Shown here in pieces: positions 10,600 to 22,292 of a stretch of 64,000 bases of DNA. The DNA lies in the NCBI RefSeq assembly GCF_003171515.1, contig NC_089399.1:1736001-1800000 (forward strand), written 5' to 3'. Source of the stretch: Pyrenophora tritici-repentis (lineage: Eukaryota; Ascomycota; Dothideomycetes; Pleosporales; Pleosporaceae). The notes beneath the pieces are model-generated. The model was not told the origin of the DNA. It ran no database searches and worked only from the letters and a program-made list of their open reading frames with translations. A program made the translations under genes and the position numbers. Numbering within the stretch: position 1 is the first letter of the stretch; every line of letters begins with the position of its first letter.

Positions 10600-13115
10600 G
10601 AACGCAATAGTAGAGGTCTGCAAGATTAAAGTAAAACGCTAGGTAAACGACGCACTTGCGACACGCAATAGACTAAACGTTATTAAAACGCTTTAGCTCC
10701 TAATCTAAAGTAGCGTAAAGGTTTAGCGCAAGAACCGCAGTTAGACTAGTCTTTATACCCTTATCGCTATAAACGACAACCTAACTACTATAATTGTTAA
10801 CGTTAACAGCAGGCAGGCGACATTTTAAGTTACATTAGTATAGCTATACTACCGCAACAACTCTACTGTTTTCCCGCAACAACTCTACTGTTTTCCCGCG
10901 CAACGACGACGACAACGACAATTATAAGGATATAGACAATAACGAGTTTATCCTAAAGATAGAAGGTCTACCTCTACGAAAGCGCGGTTGTCCTAAAGGC
11001 TCTAAAAATAAGCCAAAGCTAGCTCTTATTAAGACTAACGACGTTAACCTTACGTAACGCGAGAAGGACGACTTAGTGCTGTCTAGGAAGCTACCTACTA
11101 CTAGTAAGATTATAACCTTAGGCGAGCTATTTCAACTATCTACTAAGGTAAAGATTAACGCACTAATTACTCGCGAGGTATTCTACTTTAAAGAGTTTAA
11201 CTCTTAGCGCTATAGTAGCATCCGCGTCTTTAAGTTATAAATTATTAATAAGGTTAAAGGCAAAACTACTACTAAGCTATACAAGAAATCGCGCCTTATT
11301 ATTTAGGGTTATACTAATAATAGAAAACAGATTATACTTATATAAAGCCTAACGATCTATCGCGCTAGTCAGCGTATTATTATTACGCTTACACTCTTAC
11401 TACTTTTAATAGGCATAACGCTATAGCTTCGAGATATTACGTAAGCGTATACGTAAGCCAATAACTATCTCTAGCGCATAATTATCGCAGACCTTCTTAC
11501 GCAACTCCGCGATACCTACTCTAAAGGCATTCTTATAGTGGTCGTAAAGCCGCTATACAGCATCGCTAAGGTAGGAGTGTACTAGTAGTTAACCTACTTT
11601 AAACACTATACTATAGCGCTTAGGATAGAAACACTAACCTATAACTTATACCTCTTAATTACTAAGCTAACAGCGTTAGGCTTTAATATTACTAGTATAC
11701 AAACTAATAACACGCTTAGTCTGTCTAAGAACGTATTTATTAATAAGGAGAGTAAGGAGCTGCGCTTTAGCGCTAATAAGAAGCAGTTTCTTACTGTTAA
11801 TAACTCTATTAACTTTAATAGGTACGTTGTTAGTCTTATAATAGACGGCGTAATCGCACTACGCTAAAAGAAATAAGGTAAGGAACTAGAAATCGCAGCT
11901 AATAAGAAGACGTACATTTAGTAACGCGCACGTGGCGCTTACATCGTAATAATCTATTAACCTAAATTAAGCTTTAACCTCGCTACTACTACGTAAGCGA
12001 GTAAGCCTATAAAAGAAGAAATATCTAAGTTAAATAAACGTATTAAATAGTAAAAGAGGAACCTCTATTATAGGCTAACCTACGTGCCTCTAGACGTACG
12101 CAACATTAAGCTATTTACCCTCGTTAACGCGTCCTTTACTAATAATAGGGATATAAGCTCCTAGATAAGATTCGTTATTATACTTAGTAATAAAGTTACC
12201 TTAAGCGACATAAGCTTTAGGATACGTAGTAGTATCGTCTACTAGTCCTTAGTTAAATGCAAGCGGATCACTAGGAGCGTCCTCGCCTCTAAGATCTACG
12301 CGATGGCGCACAGCGTAGATATCGCAGTCGCGATTAGCGGCACTATTAATATAAATATAGAACGACTTAACTTACCTAAAGTCCCTATCGTAGTATACAC
12401 TAACTCGCGATTACTATACAACTGCCTTATTAAGCTTAGCACTACTAAGGAGAAACGCTTTATAATTAATATTATGGCAATGCGCGAAGCCTATAAGCGT
12501 AGCGAGCTTATAGATATTAGATAGATCGACGGTCGCGATAACTTAGCAGACTCTATAATAAAGGTAGGTTGCAACGCCGTAATAGAGAACCTTATTAACT
12601 CTAACAAACTTAACCTCTAAGTGTAAGGGTAATTTAACTGTAATTGCAACACTAAGCCTACAACTACGAGCACTAAGCTTAGCAACCTTAAAGGTACTAA
12701 ACCTGCGCACTACAGTGCCACTAAGTAGTCAACAGGCACGTGTGCGCAGTAATAAAGGACACAAGAGGAGGACATAGGGGCATATAGAAAGGCGTATAGC
12801 GCTAACTAAGATAGGTAACTAGCTATATTTTAGCAGCAGGATATTATTGCAGATTTAGAGGATTTAGGGATAGATCTAATCTCCTAGCACAAAAAGAAAA
12901 GATAGTTAGTGTTAGAAATTAAACCTAGGGTAGATAAGGCAGCTAGTTGCTGCATACACGAGCTTAGATTACACGGCTAACTAAGCCGTGTAGTCCGAGC
13001 TCTAGCTGCTGCCTTACTGCCGACCTCCCTCCACCTCTATAGAACAATAAGAACAATTACAATCATTTCAACTCGTTGCAACGAAGGTGATTCCGATACC
13101 TTAGCCGTATCAACA
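10600..13115 (+). mobile_element. Copia-D 3' half: integrase C-terminus, RT, RNase H, 3' LTR (RIP-degraded)
   Basis: The plus-strand conceptual translation starts in the C-terminal part of a copia integrase (VEVCKIKVKR...NDALATRN). It continues through a basic linker (RKRGCPKGSKNKP, near 10975) and RT (near 11150-11420, ending in SQRIIITLT), and ends in RNase H at 12300-12600 (YTNSRLLYNCLIKL, TTKEKR). Stops are almost all TAG or TAA. The 3' LTR is 12910-13115. The 5' half of the same element is at 14428-18312 on the opposite strand, because this block is inverted relative to it. Confidence 0.85.
12910..13115 (+). repeat. Copia-D 3' LTR
   Basis: It begins tgttagaaatt and ends gtatcaaca, and is followed by cttta. 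It is homologous to 18117-18312 (reverse orientation), with differences that are mainly G-to-A or C-to-T. The flank cttta is the reverse complement of the taaag that follows the other LTR at 18313-18317. Confidence 0.85.
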
Positions 13116-13494
13116 CTTTACTAGGCACTTATATAAGAAGTACGAATCTGTATAGATAACTAAGGGAATTATAGGTAGTCTAAGTCGTTCTATAACTAAC
13201 CTTAGTGTAGTTATAACTATAATACCTATGCCATAGATCTCTAAGGCTAGTACGCTCTATATGATACGCTTATACTTTGTAGAGCTATAGTAAATTATGT
13301 TACCCTATATTATAAAGGTGTCAGCGTTAATAGACTCGTTAACGAGTATAAAGATAAAGCCTAGCTGTAAGCTAAGGTTCTTATCATTAGTAAAAGAGCT
13401 ATCTATAAAGACTATTAACTTAGCCTCTATAAGATTAAAAGTAATGTAACGTAGGCTACAATTAAGATTCTCTATCTACTATTTTAGGCGTTTG
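13116..13494 (-). pseudogene. Copia-E RNase H, N-terminal part (relic split by copia-D)
   Basis: The minus-strand translation resembles the copia RNase H region (VFIDSSFTNDKNLSLQLGF, later IPLVIYTDS and LYKCLVK). It stops at 13116 in the middle of the motif CLVKL-TTKEKRL. The missing continuation is at 18313 onward, on the plus strand. Confidence 0.78.
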
Positions 13495-13747
13495 TGTTAC
13501 GGATCCATAGACTCGCTCGGCCCATGGCCCCCATATCGATAAGATCCTTATCTTATCGGACTAACGCCTTAGCGCCCACAGCATAAGTTCGGGCTCACAA
13601 CGTAGATAGCTTGATAACTTGTATCTTATTAAATCTTACCTTTCTTAATTAATCCCTCACAATATATAAGCTCCCTTTTAAGACGGGCCTTAGAAGCTTG
13701 TTTGCGAATTATATTTTCTTGTCGCTGCGAGCGACACGCTAACGACA
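13495..13747 (+). repeat. Gypsy-C 5' LTR
   Basis: It starts tgttacggatc; the end (near aacgaca 13747) is less certain. It is clearly homologous over about 170 bases to the reverse-oriented LTR ending at 39246 (shared blocks agactcgctcggcc, ataagatccttatcttatcg, gcataagttcgggctcacaa). It lies directly upstream of a gag-like relic. Confidence 0.75.
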
Positions 13748-14231
13748 GGAACACTTACGCGACAAGGATTGCATTGACTATACGTACCGCCGCAGAAGAG
13801 CCGCCGTAGTAAAGACACCTAATTGCCTAGCTATATAGCTATACCCACCTGCTAGAAAAGATCCGTCGCCGCTTCTAGCGCTGCCGCTAATAATAGCCTA
13901 ACTAAATAAGACGAGTAAGGATGCCTACGACTAGGGTGCTTAGAACGACACATAAACTATTCTAGCAGAGTCGCACCTTAAGTACAGCGACTTTAAGAAT
14001 AACGACGACCTTACTAAAGCGGAGAAGGCGACTATTAGACAGAAGCTCGCCACCTATAAGAGATAGGTTACTTTTAGCCGTAGAGACGGCTAAGGCAATA
14101 GCGAGGACGAGGGTAATAACATTAACGCCGCTAAACGCTAATAATAGTCTTGTAGACAGTCTCTTAAGAAAGCCGTTAAGCTAGCGGATAAGACTTCTAT
14201 AGAACTAGGCTACGACAACGACATAGATAAT
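13748..14231 (+). pseudogene. Gypsy-C gag, 5' part (relic)
   Basis: Charged, helix-like conceptual protein (for example SDFKNNDDLTEAEKATIRQK near 13990-14045) broken by stops. It reads in frame to the LTR at 14232. The continuation, in the same frame, is found at 51779 reading leftward (IYLRFYSIYNNDKREIL). The pair of flanks ataat (14227-14231) and attat (51775-51779, minus strand ataat) forms the TSD of the interrupting LTR. Confidence 0.7.
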
Positions 14232-14427
14232 TGTCGCGGAAATGGACTTAATGTTGGACGTCGGATGATCACGTGATCGGATCGGGTCTTTGAGACTCCG
14301 GATCCGTGCCAAGGGACTGATCCATCATGTACAAATACCGGACCAGCCGTCTGATCTTTCTGATCCTTAGAGCAATCAATGATCCCACTCTTGAACGAAT
14401 CTGATCGGTGTCATCCCAACTATCATA
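14232..14427 (+). repeat. Copia-A solo LTR L2 (rearrangement breakpoint)
   Basis: Full 196-bp copy. The flanks are ataat (left) and cgttc (right) and do not match each other. The left flank pairs with the flank at 51779 and the right flank pairs with 10600-10604. Confidence 0.93.
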
Positions 14428-16076
14428 CGTTCTTTATCGCTTTTACATGCGCGCTAATAGATAGTGATAGCGGCGATGTCTTAGATAGGCGGGGGTAAGT
14501 GCTAAAGACGAGTAGAGTAGGTATAAGGCTATCTAGACTAGCAGTGTTGTTAACGGCTTTTATAGCTATCTAGAGGAGGTGTTTATATAACGTATTAATA
14601 CCTATATTAGCGGAGATAACTTCGAAGGCACAGCGGATAGCCGTATAGTACTAATCTACCTTACTAATAGAGTTGTGCGCCTCGACAGGCACCTTTTTAA
14701 CCTTAATAACTATTGTCTTTATATTATTAATAAACTCCTTACTTATAAAGCTCTTACTAGCGTTAGTAGCTATAATATTAGGCGGACTAACGTATATATT
14801 GATCTATATAGCGCGGAGTATGTGTTATATTATACTTACTTCTATATTAGTAAGAAAGCGCGCTACTTAGAAGGCAGTTGCTTCGTTAATAGTATAAAGT
14901 ACTAGCCTCTAATTAATGTATGTTACGTTAACAATAAGTTAACAGTTGAAGTTAATATCGTTGCGGAGGGTAAACTAAAATTATCTTAGCACCTTACTAG
15001 TAATCTAATATTAGTAATAAAACTTATTACTCTTTTTAATAGTCGCCGTATTAACTTCGTTATAACCTGCTCTCGTAAGGACCTTATAGAATTGTCTTAC
15101 AGCTAGATAACTAAAGCGCTAATAGAGTTACGTAAGCCTTACCTTAGTGAGGTAGTGCGTCGCGGTTTCTTAGTCGTTAAGCAGGAGCTATGGCTGTCCC
15201 TATTTGCGCATAATAGGGTACTCCTGTAACTTATATATAAGCACGTTGTTAAAATTATTAAGGTAGATCCCCTAGCTGTCTATGTCTGTAAGGTATAGCA
15301 AGAAAGGCGTGTTAGTTAGCATTACCGCAAAAAGTATAAAGCTAAGTAGGGGTTTAACCTTTACCTCGCTAAGTAAGAGACACTCTAAGTTATCTCTAAA
15401 ATAAATTTAGTAGCGACCTACTATAGACTTATTAACTATAGCTAATAGCTAGAGGCGTTATAGTGCTATAACTTAGGACTTTCCTATAGTAGAGACTTTA
15501 GCCGCGCTAGTGTTAGGCATAATACCTTAGAAATAGTAAGCACTATATTAGTGATTGAATGTGAATATATAGGGTGCCTCCTTTGCAGTCTCTAACGCGG
15601 ATAGGTTAATCCTAGTAATTACGTAGGTCGCCGCTGCGTCGTTAAGGTTAATAGTAAGCGCTTGCCTATTAATAGTTCTGTAAGTAGCGGTGTTGAATTA
15701 TTTATATTAGAAGTACATATTAAGGTTATTAACGCAGTTACTATCGTCGTCCTTTGCCTCGTTATAAAGCTTAATACCTTTAAATCTAGCGAGGAACACG
15801 TCGTAGTTGTTATTAAAATCGTAGTTTTAGACATAAGTCTTAAAGCGTTAGTACAACTTATTACGCTCTTCGCGTAAATGTCGCGTTAACTAGCATCCTT
15901 GTTTGCCGCATATATAGCACTTTTTATCGTGCGAGTAGTAGGGAGGGTATCGCGGTCGTGACAGCGTTAGTCCACGGTTAAAGCGACTAGTGCTATAGCC
16001 TTAGGGTCTATCGCGAGGTTCGTCGTTTTAGTTATATTATTAGTTCGTGTAGAAAATATTATTATCTATCTATTTA

Positions 16077-16471
16077 TGTCAGCCTATCAAATATATATAC
16101 CTTCAAGCTATAATAGCAAGAAGGTCGGCCTTTTTGTTATTCCACAGTTATGAGCCCGGAACCGCTTGTTCCATCTCAGCAGAGCCGAGGCGGTCTGCTG
16201 GCAGGGTGGGTGACCTTAAGCGAGCTGCACACTCTAAAATGCAAAAGAACACTGCGCGAGCTATGCGGCAGTTGTTAGTGCTATAGACGTAGAGGCTAGA
16301 TTTATGGCAGAATAGATAGGGCATGCCGCATTGCGATGGACATGTATGTAAACCTTGAAAAGCTTGCAGATCTACGCCATTTGCTACGACCTGGGGGGGT
16401 GTGTCAGCCTGTCAAATATATATACCTTCAAGCTATAATAGCAAGAAGGTCGGCCTTTTTGTTATTCCACA
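16077..16471 (+). mobile_element. TRIM-G: 395-bp terminal-repeat retrotransposon in miniature
   Basis: Two 70-bp LTRs (16077-16146, 16402-16471; TGTCAG...CCACA) differ at one base. The 5' LTR is followed at once by gttatgagcccgg (16147-16159), complementary to the anticodon arm of initiator tRNA-Met. A polypurine tract ctgggggggtg precedes the 3' LTR. A perfect TSD attta flanks the element. The 255-bp internal part has no ORF, so mobilisation must depend on an autonomous copia element such as copia-A, which uses the same primer. Confidence 0.95.
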
Positions 16472-17095
16472 ATTTATTATTATAGTTAAACGACGTTTAA
16501 GTATGTAGGTAACAGCGTTGCTAGTTACTAACAGCGTTGCGGAGCTCTAAAGCGACTACTTTAAAGGTTAATATAGGTCAGATTAGGACTGAGCTTATAG
16601 GCTTTAACACCCTAGCATGCTAATATAAGTTATCTAGTAAGGCTTAACTCACTAAGTCTATTCTACTAAGCTACCGCTTAGTACAGCTAGTAGGGCTTAT
16701 TAATAAGTAAGTTAAAGTATTACGCAATTGTCTTGTTAGGATTACTTGCAATAGGGTTCTTTAGCATAATAGTGCGCTATTCGTTTAAGAATAACTAGTA
16801 GTTCTTAGTTGTGTAGAAGTAAGCGCCTAGTTTCGCGATAATGTCTTCGTATCTAAGGTTAAGTGGAGCGATAGAATAGTAGTAGTAAGTTAACGCTTTA
16901 CTAGTAAACATAGTAGAGATAGCTAGCTTATAGTAGTTGGTTTAGTTAGGTTAAATGCTAACTTTAGCGTAAAGCTCTTAAAAGATAACTAGCTTATCAC
17001 TAAGCACGTTATACTTATTACTACTAAACTTATTATTATTAATGTACAGCTTTGTCAGGTTTGTAAGTGCTATTATATTAAGTTCAGCTAGCGAC

Positions 17096-17298
17096 TGTTG
17101 ACACGGCAAAGGTGTCGAATACCAGCAGTCATTGCAACGAACAAAGTGTATAGTATTTAATTAGTAGTGAGTAAGAGCTGGATAGAGAGATCTCTATATG
17201 TACAGTTGCGAGCTAAGCGGGAAGCTTGGTCTAACTAGTGGTCTAAGCTTCCGGCCCGGAAAATCTCGCCGGGCTGGCTGTACGCGCATGTCCCGACA
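17096..17298. repeat. Solo LTR (203 bp), TSD gcgac
   Basis: It starts TGTTGACACGG, ends TCCCGACA, and is flanked by gcgac on both sides. It is GC-richer than its RIP-degraded surroundings. The family has no other member in the window. Confidence 0.85.
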
Positions 17299-17887
17299 GC
17301 GACAGTAAGTACTGTGCTTATAGGTATCCTGTTAGTAGCTGCGGAGGGTTAGGGTTACTATAGTTACTATTTATAAGCTTAAGCTCCTCGTTAGGCTATA
17401 TTAGGCACAACGAGAGATAGAGCAGGTTATATAATTACGTTATTACTGTGTCACAACTGTTAATCTAGATATAAATTCCTTAGTATTAGAGTAATTCCTT
17501 AACTGCTTTCTAGAGCCGCACGTCGACCGCACTAATAATATCTTAAGTCTAATCCTTAAATGACTTTTAGAAATCCTAGAGGATAAAAAGGTTGAGCTAT
17601 CTATCGTCTTTAACTTAGACGACCTAGTTAAGGACGACAGTATTTAGTTTATTAGCGTTTATAACTGTGTTAGTTAGGTCGAGTTCCGCGTTAATATACT
17701 CACTCTTGTGCATCTTAGAGTACTATAGTTAGTACTTAACGCTCTCATATAGTGCTATAGTGCTAAAGTTAGTTAATTATTTACTATTAGTTGCAGGCGT
17801 TGTGAGTTATTTCCATGCGTAGTTAACGCAGATCTTTTTATTCAAGATCTCCTTTAGAACTGTCGGCGAAAGCGCTACCTTAAAAAG

Positions 17888-17952
17888 TGTCGCAGAAATA
17901 TATATATTCTCTAGCCGTAACGCTCAAAGATTAGTCTTTTTGCGTTTCGACA
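17888..17952 (-). repeat. Solo LTR of the TRIM-H family (65 bp), TSD aaaag
   Basis: TGTCGCAG...TTTCGACA with identical flanks aaaag. The sequence matches 8470-8533 in reverse orientation. The TSD shows that this 65-bp unit is an LTR and not part of a longer repeat. Confidence 0.88.
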
Positions 17953-18116
17953 AAAAGGTTGTCTCTGCGGGCGGTGCTGTACTTCGCACTCCTTACTACT
18001 ATAAGGTAGGAGGAGTCGCTTCTTAGCTAAGACTATACAGTAAAAGAGCTGATAGGTCTCCTTATTAGATATCTAGCTGATCTGTAGTATAGCAACTACT
18101 AATTAGTGTTAATACA

Positions 18117-18312
18117 GCTAAGGTATTAGAATCACCTTCATTGCAACGAGTTGAAATAATTGTAATTATTCTTGTTGTTCTATGGAGGTAGAGGGAGGTT
18201 GGCAGTAAGGCAGCAGCTAGAGCTCGGACCACACAGCTTAGTTAGCCGTGTAATCCAAGCTCGTGCATGCAGCAACCAGCTGCCTTTTCTACCGCAGTTT
18301 CAATTCCCAACA
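18117..18312 (-). repeat. Copia-D 5' LTR
   Basis: On the minus strand it starts tgttgggaatt and ends ctgtattaaca. It is homologous to 12910-13115. The outer flank taaag (18313-18317) matches the flank of the other LTR only after the 10600-14231 block is turned round. Confidence 0.85.
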
Positions 18313-18558
18313 TAAAGCTTAGGACAACGAAGGAGAAGCGCCTTATAATCGATATTATAGCGCTGCGATAATTATATAAGCTTCGCCAGATCACGGAGAT
18401 CCGCTAGATTAATGGCAAAGACAATCCTGCAGACGCCCTCACTAAGGCATCGTTAAACCGCCCCCTTAAACGCTTTATTAACAGTAATAAGCTAACAGTG
18501 TAGTGGAGGATTTTCCTACAGGAACGTGTGCTCAATGCAAGTATTAGAGATTAGATTG

Positions 18559-18560
<2 letters not shown>
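18313..18560 (+). pseudogene. Copia-E RNase H, C-terminal part (relic)
   Basis: The plus-strand translation begins within the motif LRTTKEKRLIIDIIALR and ends with a typical copia tail (NPADALTKAS, then LKRFINSNKL). It completes the RNase H frame broken at 13116. Confidence 0.8.

Positions 18561-18592
<32 letters not shown>
18561..18592. repeat. (GT)16 microsatellite
   Basis: Perfect dinucleotide run directly after the copia-E pol end. Confidence 0.97.
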
Positions 18593-18594
<2 letters not shown>

Positions 18595-19110
18595 GTGTCT
18601 GAGTGATGTCCGATGGGATCCTTCGCGATCCTATATGGTTTCCACTGTCCGAGCGCCCTTCGGGTCCGTCCATTCCCACTTACTCTACCACATCCCTCCC
18701 TCGCTTAGGAGGAAGGCCCCCTCTTTCTTATCTATAACTGAAACCCACTTAGATAGGCGATAAACTGCCTCTACATACTAAGTATATTCTTAACGCCTAC
18801 CCTTCTCTCTATACCCTCTCTATTTCCTTCTTAGATAATTTTTCCTAATAAATAAAATATTCCACTCCGTATGTATATCCTAATCTACTCTTTTCCTCGT
18901 TTTTTAGGCCCTATTTATAATCTATTACCCTCTTCTCTTCTAATCCCTCTATAATGCTATTGCCTAGGCGGTGCCCCGCTTTTCTAAGTAGCTATTAGAC
19001 TCTAGTTTTCGCGCACTATCGTAGCAAATATTCTCCTAAGTAGCAATAATAATAATACCTTACTATACTCCTTCGCTACTAATTACTATTATGTTACATT
19101 TACCGCGTTA
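18593..19110. other. Degraded repeat sequence without recognisable coding
   Basis: The segment 18690-18760 (catccctccctcgcttagga, aaggccccctctttctt) resembles 36850-36910, so it is probably part of an old LTR or terminal region. The rest is pyrimidine-rich and TA-rich with no coding signal. Confidence 0.45.
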
Positions 19111-20197
19111 ACGTGTTTTATAAGCGAGTCGTCCACCCCACCAACTTTAATTACCTTCAAAGCTACGCAACGCAACAACGGAATAAGGTAGAATAAAGCG
19201 ATTAATATAGTAGATTAAATAGTATCTACAGCATCTTTTTTGCACGTTCGTAAGTTGTGCCTAGTCTCCCTGCACCTCCTGCAGCGCGCAATAGCCTAGC
19301 GGCTAAGGCCTAATCGCTCACCACCTTAACGCTATTCACGCTCAATCTGCTAGTCAGCCTCCTTTTGAGCTAGTATATCCTCTCCCTCTCCCTTTGTTAA
19401 GGTCCCACGCTTCTGTATCCGCTTCTTTTTGCGCTGCCTACGCTTAGTTGCTGCCTCCTTGGCTCTCGTAAGGCAGGTAATCTAATCGCGCATAAGCTTA
19501 GCTGAGAGCATTATCACCTTAGCCCCCTTTTTAAGCTAGTTAATCGCCCTAATAATTAAGGCTAATAATAAGCTCTTATGCTGCCGCACGCGATCACGTA
19601 TCAACGTTAATTAAGCCTTAAACTTACGTACGTTGCTTAGTGTACGAGCCTCCTAGGGAGGCTCTGCGAGAGCAGCTAGTGGAGTAGGCGTACGCAGCTG
19701 CACGTTAAGCTTTAATAGAATAGCGTCTAGCTAGAGAGGGGCTACGCCTGCGCCTCGAAAAGCTAAGTAGATATTAGCTAAGGTAAACGATTTAATCAAA
19801 GGCTGCCTTAAAGGCTGGCAGGAATTTAAGCTTAGTAATATAGTTAATATTGTATAGCATTAGAGCCTTAATCTCACGGCTGTACGCGCGCTTTATAGGC
19901 GAGAAGTAGCCTACGTTAAGAGGCTGCAGTAGGTAAGATGAGTGAGCTGGCATGCAGAGCGTGTAGATATTGCTCTCCTTGCAGAGCTCTTGAAACCTAA
20001 GAGACTAGTAGCTCTTGTAGCCGTTAAGGATAAGCAGGCAGCGTGCCCTAACTAACTTGCTATCTATATGCCTAATAAAATGCTTTAGCCACTTAAATCC
20101 TATCTCGTTCGTCGTCTAGCCGTTGTCACTAACTGCGATCGCCTAGTCGCGTAGGATCTCTGCCTCCTCATACCAGGCTGACAAGTGATACTTACTA

Positions 20198-22292
20198 CAG
20201 TGCACGGTCACCAGATGATCACCAACGCCAGTTGAGCACCCCCACCACCACCACAACACAACTTCAACGCGTCATAACTCAACCAATATGGATCCGATTC
20301 AAGAAGCGATTGCAGAAATCGAATCACGCGAACCAGGAGATGAATTCTCGTACCAAGCAATTGCTAAAAAGTATGGTGTAGGACGTATGACGCTGATGAG
20401 ACGGCACAAGGGCGAAACCGAGGCCTATGGCGTGCGCCAGCTCTCCCTCCATCCACAACACGAAACCGAGCTTGTAAAGTACATACAGACACTTACTGAA
20501 CGACGTTTGCCACCTACGAGGTTAATGATACAACGCTTTGCTTCATCTTTGGCTAGAAAAGCGGTTTCAGAAACCTGGGTTTCCCGGTTCCTCCGCCGGC
20601 ATCCCAACCATCTCATCTCTGCCTACAGCAAGGGGATGAGCAAACAACGGTGCAAAGCCGATTCAGGAGCCAAGTACAGCTTGTATTTCAAGCTTCTCCT
20701 TAATAAGATTGAGGAGTACAACATCTCGCCCACCTATATATTCAATATGGATGAGAAGGGGTTTCAACTTGGAAGGATTGGCAGAACAAAGCGTATCTTC
20801 TCTAAGGCACTCTACGATCAAAAGGGGGTACGCCAAGCACTTGAGGATGGCTCAACTGAGTGGATAACAGTGCTGGCTTGTATCTGTTCAGATGGCTTAG
20901 TTCTGAGTCCTTCACTCATCTTCAAGGGAGCCAATGGAGCTGTTTAATTAAGCTGGGTTGATGCTATACAAGTAGGGGAGCACTCGGTCTTTACTACGTC
21001 GTCTCCCTCTGGCTGGAGCAACAACGATATTGGGTTAGCTTGGCTCAAGGAGGTGTTTGAGAGAGAAACCAGACAGCATGCTTCAACTGGGTATCGATTA
21101 CTACTCCTTGACGGCCATGGATCCTATGTTACTATGGACTTTATTAATTACTGCAACGACCACAAGATCCTATTAGCTGTATACCCACCTCACGCTACCT
21201 ATACGCTTCAACCGCTTGACGTTGTGATGTTTAAACCTCTCGCGAACGCTTACTCAACTGAGTTGGCTGAATACCTTCAAGACAGCCAAGGGTTACTTAA
21301 TATATCTAAAGGAGACTTCTTCCCGCTCTTCTGGAGGGCTTGGAGTAAGACTTTCAAACCTCTACTCATCAAGAGGTCCTTTGAAGCAACTAGTATACAC
21401 CCACCTAACCTAGAGGTTGTACTCAAAAAGTTTGCTAAGGAGGCATCAGATTCAGAAGAGAGCTCAACCTCTGTACTCTCCGGGGAGGATTGGCTCAAGC
21501 TCAAGTTAATTGTACGCCGTGAGGTGAGGGATCAGAGCAACAAGGACGTTAAGAAGCTTCAACGAAGTTTGCACCACATTGCAGCTTAAAATACACTCCT
21601 CCGCGGCGAGGTCAGAGGTCTCAGAAACTCCCTAGCCATCAAGAAGAGACGGGATAACAAGTCCTACACCCTACAGCTTGATAACCATCCTGAGTATCAT
21701 GGGGGAGCTATTTTGTGGTCACCTAAGCGTGTACAACAAGCTCGGGATAATTAGGTATCACGACAACAACAAGCCGAACAACTACAGCTTTAAAAAGCCG
21801 AGATAGCTGAGATGAAGGAGAAAGCTCGCCTCTGCAAGCTTCAACTACAGAAGGAGAAGCGTGTTGAGCGTGAGAGACTCCGGGAGGAGCGGAGGAAGGT
21901 AGCTGCTGCAAAACTAGCTGAGAAACAACACCAGAAGCTCCTCAACAACGCTAGAAAAGTTATACAATTGCCCTAAAAGGGTAAGCGCAAAGCTTCACAA
22001 CCTTATAAGCCAGCTACAAAGCGTCAAAAGCGTGTTGGGGTTGCTCCAGCTGTGGTAGGAGTCGCAAGCGTTGCACCAGCTACCCCAGCGCGTAGTCGCC
22101 GTCCACGACCAATCCAGCCCACAAAAAATTATTTGACTAGCGCAAGACTTTCCCAGGTCTGTATATAGTATTAATTATTATTTACGCAATTTTATCACGA
22201 CTGGTGGGGGCTCTACAAGTCCATCTTTTTGAGTATATTGAGTTGTTGGGGTGCTCAACTGGCGTTGGTGATCATCTGGTGACCGTGCACTG
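20198..22292 (+). mobile_element. Pogo-like transposon with 45-bp perfect TIRs, TSD TA
   Basis: The ends cagtgcacggtcaccagatg and their exact inverse agree over at least 45 bases; TA lies on both sides (20196-20197, 22293-22294). It inserted into the older pogo relic. The TIR family differs from all other pogo elements in the window. Sequence is largely clean apart from stop mutations in its transposase. Confidence 0.95.
20288..22168 (+). pseudogene. Pogo/Tc1-mariner DDE_1 transposase with five in-frame stops
   Basis: A single frame of 626 codons runs from ATG 20288 to TAG 22166-22168. It is broken by TAA 20945, TAA 21587, TAG 21752, TAA 21791 and TAA 21974. All five could arise from CAA/CAG glutamine codons by one C-to-T change. 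There is an N-terminal HTH with a CENP-B-like region. The DDE core shows YIFNMDEKGFQLG (first Asp), LLLLDGHGSY (second) and LQPLDVVMFKPL (third). The tail is a strong Glu/Lys/Arg coiled coil (near 21800-21950) and a basic C-terminus. A protein could be made only with five nonsense suppressions, so the copy is dead, but the TIRs are intact and it could be moved in trans. Confidence 0.93.

Larger units (their letters stand above)
14428..18312 (-). mobile_element. Copia-D 5' half: 5' LTR, gag, protease, integrase (RIP-degraded)
   Basis: It reads on the minus strand from the LTR at 18312. A gag zinc knuckle CYICGKQGC...H is visible at about 15921-15880. The minus frame reaches 14428 within the integrase C-terminal region (HVKAIKN) and continues, after removal of one TSD, at 10605 on the plus strand. 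Three later insertions lie inside: a TRIM (16077-16471) and two solo LTRs (17096-17298 and 17888-17952). Confidence 0.8.

Noticed and set aside
12303..12524. 73-residue ORF as a gene
   Set aside because: It is the least damaged part of copia-D RNase H (YTNSRLLYNC, TTKEKR) and ends at a RIP-type stop.
18561..18592. (GT)16 run as a regulatory Z-DNA element
   Set aside because: It follows a dead copia pol and has the look of an ordinary microsatellite.
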